From assembly GCA_023091735.1 (NCBI GenBank), contig JALKBU010000262.1, forward strand, positions 1 through 53,732: a stretch of 53,732 nucleotides of DNA. Direction: 5' to 3'. A program made the translations under genes and the position numbers. Of the stretch, positions 19,407 to 27,466 are shown one piece after another; within the stretch, counting starts at the first letter, position 1, and every line of letters starts with the position of its first letter. Below the pieces are notes generated by a model. The model did not search any database. It saw only the letters and a program-made list of their open reading frames with translations, and was not told the DNA's origin. The stretch is from Trichomonas tenax (Eukaryota; Parabasalia; Trichomonadida; Trichomonadidae).

Positions 19407-20276
19407 ATGAAATTCAAAAATGATCCATTTATTGAAATTCCTCCAAGAGGAAGTTTAGTGCTGTTTATCTTTCAAGCTATCTTAGGGTTAGTTTGTCTTC
19501 CATTTTTTGTCATCATTTTCTCACTTTCATTCATCAATTTCATAATTGCATCACTTATTCCTAGCAAAATCATTCGCAGAGCACTGAACAGGATCTCTTC
19601 GTTCTGTCTTTTCAAGGTTATTCTCATTTTATTTGGTGAAATTCACACAGATATCAAACCAACGGCATTAATCGAAAATTACTTCGAAGAAGAGGAAAAT
19701 CCGAGGCCTCATGAAGGTGATATCATCATCAGCAATTGTATTTCGTATATAAGTCTATTTTGGTATCAATTTATGTATTCACCTTTATTTGTGTTCCCCG
19801 TCTCTCATGAAATGGTTGTATGCAAGTCCTTCTTCCCGCTTTTCGGTAATTTAATCGCTGGCACATCGATATATAAAGGACCTCGAATTCATATTAATCA
19901 TGCGCTTAAAATGGCGCGAGACAACTACCAACCTGTTGTACTGTTCCCAGAAGGAGGTTTTACGAATGGAAACTCGATAATCAAATTTTTCAATTTTACA
20001 GCAAAACTTAAATTCAATGATCAATTCTTTATATTCGGATTGCATCACAAACATGGAATCGTATCACCTTGTACTTTCGAAGGGGATATTGGGATGCATA
20101 TATTCATGATGCTGGGAAGACTTGGAACTTCTCTCACAATACTATCTGCTTTGCCTCAGGATATACCAAAGCTTGATGATGAATTTGTCGAGAATTCAAG
20201 AAAAATCATGGCAACACTATTGAAGGTTCCATTATCTGAGTTAGATATTCACTACAAACCTGGTTATGATGCATAA
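19407..20276 (+). CDS. Acyltransferase-fold (PlsC/LPLAT-like) protein lacking the catalytic HX4D motif
   Basis: 289 aa. Two adjacent hydrophobic stretches at about 16-50 anchor it in the membrane. Block III of the glycerolipid acyltransferases is clear (FPEGGFTNG, 180-188), and block II-like GTSIYKGPR lies at 152-160. Where block I should read NHxSxxD, this protein has SNCISYIS (109-116), so both the catalytic His and Asp are replaced. In active family members the His-Asp pair drives acyl transfer from acyl-CoA to lysophospholipid. This copy is therefore either catalytically changed or a pseudoenzyme; the sequence is otherwise intact and has no frameshift. TCATTT-type initiator motifs lie just upstream of the ATG. 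Confidence 0.75.
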   Translation: MKFKNDPFIEIPPRGSLVLFIFQAILGLVCLPFFVIIFSLSFINFIIASLIPSKIIRRALNRISSFCLFKVILILFGEIHTDIKPTALIENYFEEEENPRPHEGDIIISNCISYISLFWYQFMYSPLFVFPVSHEMVVCKSFFPLFGNLIAGTSIYKGPRIHINHALKMARDNYQPVVLFPEGGFTNGNSIIKFFNFTAKLKFNDQFFIFGLHHKHGIVSPCTFEGDIGMHIFMMLGRLGTSLTILSALPQDIPKLDDEFVENSRKIMATLLKVPLSELDIHYKPGYDA

Positions 20277-20424
20277 TTCATTCTTTTTTATAATTTGATG
20301 ATCTTTAATAAATATATTGTTTGTATATTAGCAAGCAAACTATGAACTCCCAGTATGTGTGAGTTATGTGTAATAATGTGAAGAAGAATCATTCCTTTAT
20401 TGTTAAATTAATGATATCAAAAAA

Positions 20425-20860
20425 ATCTATTTGTAAGATCTGCAAATTCACAAATGAATAAATTAGAAAAAAGCAAATATTGGTAATGATAAAACATATC
20501 ATTCAATCAAAATCAAAAATATGGAATTTTAATAAATCGATTTATGTGATCTACAATCTTTCAAATAAATATCTATTGCATGGAATGATGATTTATAATA
20601 ATGGAACTATTCAGATAGCAATGATAAAAATTTTGAAAGTTTGATAATTCGATTTATGTGATCTCCAATCTTCCAAATGAATATACCTTGTATACAATGA
20701 TTGATCGTAGTAATTGATTGCTCCAAATACTAATAATCAAAAACTTGGAAAATTTAAAAATCGATTTATGTGATCTGCAATCTTCCAAATGAAGATACAT
20801 TGTAACGTATAATTGTGTGTAATGATAAAATTGCTCAAATGGAGATATTCAAAAAATCGA
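20425..20860. repeat. 111-bp tandem repeat, about four copies
   Basis: The segment ATCGATTTATGTGATCTGCA and the following TCTTCCAAATGAATATAC recur with starts near 20426, 20537, 20649 and 20760, a period of 111-112 bp; the first copy is the most diverged and a truncated fifth (AAAATCGATAA) lies near 20855. The array fills the gap between the acyltransferase-like gene and uL23. Confidence 0.8.
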
Positions 20861-20958
20861 TAATTTTTTTAATGCCGAAAGCTCACTTTTGTCGAATAAA
20901 TTGGTTCTATCACAGATGTAATATATAAATTTACCAAAATCTCAAAGAATCATAAAGG

Positions 20959-20988
20959 ACGATAGAGCGGTTATGGTCGGGCCTTTCG
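20959..20988 (+). promoter_or_regulatory. Ribosomal-protein type start region with CCTTT box
   Basis: CCTTT at 20982-20986 directly precedes the uL23 ATG at 20989, matching the M5-type start-site motif described for many Trichomonas vaginalis genes. ACGATAG at 20959-20965 resembles Myb-recognition sites of that species. The local sequence is more G/C-rich than the flanks. No TGACATGTAAA copy is present here, so this gene seems to use a different promoter class. Confidence 0.5.
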
Positions 20989-21411
20989 ATGTCCGGCAAA
21001 GCTCAATCTGCTGCTAAGACTCTCGCCCAGGGTCAGAAGAAGGAGGTCACAAAGACACGCAACTTCACAAAGTTCGGCAAGAAGGCCGCTCAGGTCCTTC
21101 CAAAGCGCCCAGCTTACGAACATAAGGCCGTCCAGCCAGTCTCCCTTAAGCGCAACGACTACAAGATCATCCGCGGCCCAGTCACATCAGATAAGTCAAC
21201 AGTTAAGATCGAAAACGAAAATACAATGACTTTCTGGGTTGATATCAAGGCTACAAAGACAGAAATCGCTGCTGCCTTCAACCGCCTCTACAAGGTTAAG
21301 CCAGTTAAGGTCTGCACAGTCATCACATCCAAGTTCGTCAAGAAGGCCTTCATCCGTCTTCCAGCTGATGTTGAGGCTATGAACATTGCCACCGAAATCG
21401 GATTCGCATAA
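20989..21411 (+). CDS. RPL23A: Large ribosomal subunit protein uL23 (L23a)
   Basis: 140 aa. The N-terminal 55 residues are Lys/Ala-rich as in eukaryotic L23a and carry the nuclear import region. The core matches uL23: YKIIRGPVTSDKSTVKIENE, then MTFWVDIKATKTEIAAAFNR with the family's hydrophobic core and LYKVKPVKVCTVI, and near the end KKAFIRLPADVEAMNIATEI. uL23 lies at the exit of the ribosomal peptide tunnel and is a docking site for signal recognition particle. Codons strongly prefer C in third position, unlike neighbouring genes, as expected for a highly expressed gene. The stop is within TAAA. Confidence 0.96.
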   Translation: MSGKAQSAAKTLAQGQKKEVTKTRNFTKFGKKAAQVLPKRPAYEHKAVQPVSLKRNDYKIIRGPVTSDKSTVKIENENTMTFWVDIKATKTEIAAAFNRLYKVKPVKVCTVITSKFVKKAFIRLPADVEAMNIATEIGFA

Positions 21412-21828
21412 ACCTTATGCAGTATGCATCTTTTTTATAATTAAATGCGTTCGAAATTTCGTTTTTTTATGAAATAATTTAAAAAATAAAAACAATAAGT
21501 CAGTCTTTGATAAATTATTTCATATTCCTGTAGAACTTCTAAATCTAATGAGATCTTAGTTTAATATGAAATGCAATTTTGAAGATTTGTTTTGATGTAA
21601 TCATCTTTTAAGGTATTAAAATAATCTTTATAGATAATGTATTTATGTCATTTATTTTTGAATTTATTATGTTTTGACTATGATATTAACAAAATATTTT
21701 TATTATCAATGAATAATTGATATTTCGTTGTTAATATATATTTTCATAGTTTTGTGTATATTAAATAGATTGAAATGAAATGGAAAAAAACAAGAGAATT
21801 GAGAGATAACATCAAATATTTACGTAAT
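21412..21828. other. 417-bp region between converging genes
   Basis: AT-rich 3' flanks of uL23 and the COMM-domain gene. Nothing else was recognised. Confidence 0.5.
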
Positions 21829-22290
21829 TTAATTTGGAATAAGGGCTGTTGTAGCATCCTGAGCTGCGGTGAGTTGCTTTAAGAAAGCCTCTGCCTCATC
21901 TGCTGTGAATTCAACTTCGTTCTGTGATCCATCGTTTAATTTGAATGTGAATGTCACAACAGGCTCTTTGAGATTCGAAATCTTGCTTGTACCGAGAATG
22001 AGAGAAGCAGACCAATCGAAATCGACGAGATTGTGCTCAATTGCCTTTTCTTTGAGGAAAACTTCGTATGATTTGAGGAGCTCTGCGATCTTTTCTGACT
22101 CTGGGCAGCCGATTTCAGCGAGCAATGAGGCACGTTTTTCTGCTGGCTGTTTATACATAAAAGATGTTGCCAGTTTTATTTTTTCGATTTGGGCGTCTGT
22201 TAAATTGTGTGTGGATTCGCTTCCTGCCAGAATGCTTTTCCACGCTTCTGTCGGTGAAGGAATCTGCTTTAAGAAGGAAAGTTCACTCAT
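21829..22290 (-). CDS. COMM domain-containing protein
   Basis: 153 aa. The C-terminal region (about 87-145) fits the COMM domain: LVDFDWSASLILGTSK with the conserved Trp (W93), a beta strand VVTFTFKLNDG, then VEFTADEAEAFLKQL as the closing strand and helix. The N-terminal half is helical, as in the HN domain of COMMD proteins. COMMD proteins build the ring of the Commander complex, which recycles membrane proteins from endosomes. The family member cannot be named from sequence alone. Length is at the short end of the family. Codon use is moderately G/C-rich. Confidence 0.72.
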   Translation of the reverse strand: MSELSFLKQIPSPTEAWKSILAGSESTHNLTDAQIEKIKLATSFMYKQPAEKRASLLAEIGCPESEKIAELLKSYEVFLKEKAIEHNLVDFDWSASLILGTSKISNLKEPVVTFTFKLNDGSQNEVEFTADEAEAFLKQLTAAQDATTALIPN

Positions 22291-22836
22291 TCCAATATTG
22301 TCAGTTTTTTGGCACTTTTAATTATATATATGATATATATGCCAAATGCATTTCTTCATTTTTATCATATTTAATATATGCTCACTCTGTATTTCACTTT
22401 TTGTAATATAACTTTCCTTCAATTCTCATTTTTTGGTTCAATTCATCAAATTTCATTCTTTAATCATCAATTTCAATCAATATCATTCAGATAATATGAA
22501 TACTTTACCTATTACATCATAAATCTTTTATATTTGGATCTAATTTCCATTTTTATTATTGATTCATTCAATATTTTCCTGATTTTCCATCGAGTAGATA
22601 AGAATTAATCCACATTGAGGAGCAGAATGAAATATATAAATAATTTAGCTATAATTCATAAATTATATTTGGAATATGAAAAATGTTTTTGATTCTCAAT
22701 CATCTGCATAAATTGCATTTGATAATATATCTAATTAGTTATATGTATTTTAAATTTATTGTGATTAATATCTTCTTTCTTTAAAATTTTGAATAATAAA
22801 GATTGATTTAAATGAAAAAAGTATAAATTGACAAAT
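22291..22836. other. 546-bp intergenic region
   Basis: Very AT-rich with many ATTTCATTC-like stretches upstream of the COMM-domain gene. No gene or clear repeat was recognised. Confidence 0.45.
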
Positions 22837-24153
22837 TTATTCATGAAACAGATAATCCAACCAAACAATAATACTAACAATAACAACCAAAAGAATACTA
22901 GTTGTCGTAATGGCAAATTTTCTATCTTCAAACATAAATGAAATAATATTAGATAGAGTAGGTGAATATAGAGCCTGCTGCGCAGGCTCAACAGACTCAC
23001 CATTATCATCAACCTCTATCTGATTAATTTTAATAATTGCATAATTATTATTAGTATCTGTGGTATTTGTGTATGTAACCCCAACAATCTTATAATAATA
23101 TGCCAGAACATTTCCGTATTTCTTATATAATATTGTGTAAATGTGAATAGATGACTCGCTAAGTTCTCCATACTCAGGAAGAGTGAAATTCGTTGATTCT
23201 TTCTGTCCATTGATTTTGCCGTATGTTGGGTATATCGTTGGATATGGGAATATAGTCGAGAAATTAGGTGCTGAACTAGAAACATCGAAAAATGTTGAAA
23301 CATTTGAGCATAGTGGAACTTGATTGCCATTGAAGAGGAATGGTGTGAAAGTTTCTTCTGCTTCGTTTAAAAATGCAATAATAGGCTTTCCTGAGCCATA
23401 ACCGCTTCCTTTCTCTGAAATTGAAGGAACTTCTTTGATACTTGGTAGGGAGAATATGAACTGATTCTTTATTGATGCATCTCTGATGTTAAATCCCTGC
23501 TGTGTAACTTCGAGTTTCATTCCATTTATTTTATTTTGGCAATCTGCGCCATTACAGAACCGAGATGGGAGTAAATTTGTAAAATCGTTGTTCGGAACTA
23601 AAATTGAGTCGTAAACGCAGCTTGTGCTGTATGAAAATCCTAATTCTGAATTTCTAACGGCATAAGCTGCGTTACAATATATAGAATTGATGCCAACGGG
23701 GATATAAAGTATGTCCACGGATGTGTTCGGGCGCATGTATGGGTCTGTCTCGTAAAATTTAATTTCAGCCAAATAAGGAGTCACAGGATGCACTGTGTAT
23801 TTGATGTATGACTGAAGACCGAAGTCAGACGGGCGGTAGTTGTATATTTCATCGCTTGTCGTGAAATGTTTCTTAACATAATAGCATTTTAATTTATTAA
23901 TTGTTTGTGTTTCGATGCCTCTCGTTGATTTAACGACGCCATCAGTATCACATCTGATGGAATACACGCTCTCTTGAGATTCTGGTAAGCAAAATTGAGA
24001 TTTAAACTTTGATATTGACGAAGAATTGCAATCTAAATCGCAACAGCAATATAAATCGCATTTGTCCGACACATCGCAGTCGCATGGATACTGGATGTCG
24101 TAGTCAGAGTCCCTTGCGAAGACTGTCGGCGAGAAGAATAATAAAGGAATCAT
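22837..24153 (-). CDS. Tectonic-like ciliary transition-zone membrane protein
   Basis: 438 aa. A short hydrophobic leader (MIPLLFFSPTVFA) is followed by a cysteine cluster, CDCDVSDKCDLYCCCDLDC (24-42), which closely follows the tectonic signature of Cys-x-Cys-Asp, then Cys-Asp-x-x-Cys-Cys-Cys-Asp-x-Asp-Cys. A further Cys-rich, beta-rich extracellular region follows, and one membrane helix (about 413-433, TSILLVVIVSIIVWL) lies at the C-terminus with a tiny tail, DYLFHE. Tectonics belong to the MKS module of the ciliary transition zone and control entry of membrane proteins into the cilium. This would place the protein at the base of the flagella. The ATG is preceded by five A residues. Confidence 0.85.
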   Translation of the reverse strand: MIPLLFFSPTVFARDSDYDIQYPCDCDVSDKCDLYCCCDLDCNSSSISKFKSQFCLPESQESVYSIRCDTDGVVKSTRGIETQTINKLKCYYVKKHFTTSDEIYNYRPSDFGLQSYIKYTVHPVTPYLAEIKFYETDPYMRPNTSVDILYIPVGINSIYCNAAYAVRNSELGFSYSTSCVYDSILVPNNDFTNLLPSRFCNGADCQNKINGMKLEVTQQGFNIRDASIKNQFIFSLPSIKEVPSISEKGSGYGSGKPIIAFLNEAEETFTPFLFNGNQVPLCSNVSTFFDVSSSAPNFSTIFPYPTIYPTYGKINGQKESTNFTLPEYGELSESSIHIYTILYKKYGNVLAYYYKIVGVTYTNTTDTNNNYAIIKINQIEVDDNGESVEPAQQALYSPTLSNIISFMFEDRKFAITTTSILLVVIVSIIVWLDYLFHE

Positions 24154-24410
24154 TTTTTGGAATTAGAAAACGGGCGTCCTCAAGTTAGGGTTACACAAAA
24201 ATAAGAAGGTGTCTTTGACATATAATATTTTACATGACAAAATAGTTTAATCTAATAAATAATTTATATTTAAAATCTACTTCAGCATTGTTATCTAAAT
24301 CTTTAATTTTTTGCGTTTTGACTATACTCTAATTTATAAATATGATAATAAACAGTTTTTGATTTACTACTCACCGATGAATCAAAAATATGGTTTAATT
24401 CTAACATAGA

Positions 24411-25280
24411 TCATGGTTGTTGGAAGTCATCACTAACAACATTACTGAATTGCGGGAAATATGGATTGCACCATTCGATTTTTTCGAACCACCACCTAAC
24501 AAGCCATGGAAGCTCATCGCTGAAGGCAGATGGATGCTCGGCAATCGCGTGATACAATCTCCAAACTAATGGAAAGATAATCAATGCGAGAATCACATCA
24601 ACGGTATAGTGGAGCCTTGTAAGAACAATGAGGGTGACAATGGTTATGAGACCAACCCACATAACATATCTGAACCATCCTTTGTAATAATGATCAACAA
24701 CAAGTGTAGCCATGAGGAGAGCCATGGTGTGTCCAGAAAAAATCATGTCTCCACATGTAACACCGCCTAACATGAACGTGAAAACATCCCATGGCCACCA
24801 CTTTTTGTTAACTTCATCACGCTTTGGACATCTCGCACTGGCATCAGGCAAAAGAGTGACGCAGTTGCATATATCTCTCAACAGGAAGGTGAAAGCAAAT
24901 ATAAAAACAGCTCTGCGAATGATAATCAACGTTTCGAGTCGTAATGGCCAAATAAAGTGTATAACTGCACCAAAAACGAGAGCTCCCATCAGCAAATCGA
25001 CAATAAGATACGTATTCAAGTAATAATTCTCTTTATGAAAAAAGTCTCTTATGCGGTAACTGTCTGGTCTGTTGTCGTTGACGAAAACCAAAACGTACGA
25101 AGTGATGATGAGAACAATGACTTGGAATATAACTGCGTACAAAACACCTAAAAAATATTTCGTCTTCAAAAACCACTTGAATTTCTCCCAGCAGCTGCCC
25201 TCCCTGGGGTATGGCGGGGCGTTGCTTGGAAGGTACTTAACGAACTGGGTCTCGTCGAACCTGTTTTGCACCGGAATCAT
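24411..25280 (-). CDS. Sphingomyelin synthase-like phosphotransferase (PAP2_C)
   Basis: 289 aa with about six membrane helices. The family's catalytic motifs are present: RDICNCVTLLPD (135-146, D2-like), CGDMIFSGHT (176-185, D3) and HYTVDV (224-229, D4), which supply the His-His-Asp triad. These enzymes move a phospho-head group from a phospholipid to ceramide in the Golgi or plasma membrane, giving sphingomyelin, ceramide phosphoethanolamine or, in some protists, inositol phosphoceramide; head-group specificity cannot be read from sequence. The N- and C-termini are predicted cytosolic. The ATG is preceded by six A residues, with TTTCAAATCC about 20 bp further upstream. Confidence 0.9.
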   Translation of the reverse strand: MIPVQNRFDETQFVKYLPSNAPPYPREGSCWEKFKWFLKTKYFLGVLYAVIFQVIVLIITSYVLVFVNDNRPDSYRIRDFFHKENYYLNTYLIVDLLMGALVFGAVIHFIWPLRLETLIIIRRAVFIFAFTFLLRDICNCVTLLPDASARCPKRDEVNKKWWPWDVFTFMLGGVTCGDMIFSGHTMALLMATLVVDHYYKGWFRYVMWVGLITIVTLIVLTRLHYTVDVILALIIFPLVWRLYHAIAEHPSAFSDELPWLVRWWFEKIEWCNPYFPQFSNVVSDDFQQP

Positions 25281-27466
25281 TTTTTTAATTATTTTGGATT
25301 TGAAATTTCGGTTTATTTGTGTTTAGGTAGTTGATTTACAGCCAAAAATCGATTGTTGCATTTTTACAATTAAGGCTCCAATTCCAAGTACTCAAATTTT
25401 AAGCTTCACTCTTCTTCTCTAAAAGTCTAATCAAAAGACTTTAAAGTATATCTAGATGTATACATACCAACTATACTTTATACCACGGTTGTATGCATAT
25501 CCAGCGAGCACCTGGATAGTGAGAACGAAAAATTGATGTTTTCAAAATTTTCATTTTTACTGAGAAAATATCATTAACTTGCAATTTGCTCTCTGTCGCA
25601 TTATAGTATATAGGGTATATATAATATATATTAATATTATTGGACTCTGCTTTGTGAATATTAAGTTATAAGAAGCAGAATGTTCAATTTTGAAAAATTA
25701 ATATCTCGTTCAATATTGAATATAATTTCTTGTTACTAATATGGCGAAGAACCACCATGATTTCCTTTATATTTATTAGATAAAAGTATTGTGTTATAAA
25801 TAAAATAACAAAATTTAGTTACGAGATCAATGTTTGAAAAATTCACAACGGCAAAAACAATTATCCTCAGTCTACTTCTGTCACTTTCTGCAGAGACAGG
25901 TACAGAATCACCCTATGTGGTTCACATATTCCAGAAAATTTTTATAACAAGATATAAAATCAGCTATACCACCGTGAAAGGCGAAAATTCAACTAGAATT
26001 ATCTCAATATATAAGAAGAAGGTACAAAAATCCCAGTAGTGGTAATACTAGCTCATAATGTACTACAACTTGCTCGTTGAGACTATATCCAGGTCCAGAT
26101 TTCTTGATGGAATGAATTCAATTTTGGAAATATGGTGCTATAAAAGTGAGCTTCCCAGCCTTCCAGAAATTCTTTATCCTCAGTCCACTTCGGTTACATT
26201 CTCGAGAAAATTCTATAGATTGCTCCTATGCTAGTGGTTTTGCCCAGAAAAATTTTTATAGCAAGTTATAAAACGATTTAAACTGCAATTTTCATGAATT
26301 TGAAAAAAGTGACATTATTACTGAAGTTCAATGGCAAAAGCCATTGACTTGTTTCTACAGTTAATATTCAATGCATATTTCCGAACTGGCTCTATTAGTT
26401 TTTGAATCCATACGTTTTATCTGATAAATTCGTACATACGACAAAATATGAGCAAGAAAATGAAAATCATGAGCCGAAGATTATATTAAAGTGAAAATAG
26501 AGATAGCACATGATGTATTCGAAGAAAATGTAGTTTATTAATCTTGCCATGCACATTAATAATAAAAATAATTTGAATTCGAACATATGAAAGAAAAATG
26601 GAGGAATCCAGCAATGAATGATATCCATAGATACGAATGGAATACTTTAGCACGGCTCTTAAACAACACTTCGCAAAATCAATATCAGATCAAATTGAAT
26701 AAATGATATTTTTATTTCATAACATAGTTTTGCTCATGTGTTGGATGTCTATAGTGATAATATGAAACCAATTCCCAAATTATGTAGTATAACGGAAAAT
26801 ATAAAATTTGATTATCCTTATTTATTGGCCTTATCAGCCTCTTAACTCATAAAATATACTATATATCAGTATATCATTATATATAAATGAAAATAAGCTG
26901 TGGGAGTGGAGCCTTAAAAGTGACAATCAGTTTTTAATTGAATAAGGTTAATGCAAACCTTTTCTGTGTTTGACAATAGTTTATGATAATCATTATCTTA
27001 AAAGATGGGAAAAGTTACATCGCAACCAACTATATCATCCACTAAAATATTCCAGATGTTATCTATGATTTTAATTGAAATATGAAATCAAAATCACGAA
27101 AATCATATTAAATACAGTTATTTAGAAATCTGAATCAATATATATCCGATTTCTAAGAATTGTTGCATTGTATTGATTGGCTGATTCCATAATTTATCTT
27201 TGAAATATGCAATATTAAATAACATTAATCAGATTGAGGTATAATTATATTGAGAAAAGTGAAGCTGTACTGATGTATAATAGTTTAGTGAATTATATTA
27301 AGTTATTTAGAGTTTTGAAATTTCGAAGATAAATAAAGAAAGATGCTGTTTTATAACAACTGATGAAGTCAAAACCTTTTAGTTCAATAAAAATATTTTA
27401 AAAAAAATCATAGATTATCCAATAGGCAAAATAAACAAATATATAATCTATAAATAAAAAACAAGC
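25281..27466. other. 2.2-kb intergenic region with a diverged direct repeat
   Basis: No credible gene. A roughly 100-bp segment at 25861-25960, starting TTATCCTCAGTC and ending AAAATTTTTATAACAAGATATAAA, recurs in diverged form at 26174-26273, 313 bp downstream. A small palindrome (CAATGGCAAAAGCCATTG) lies at about 26327-26344. AAAAGTGACAATC occurs near 26917. Confidence 0.5.
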
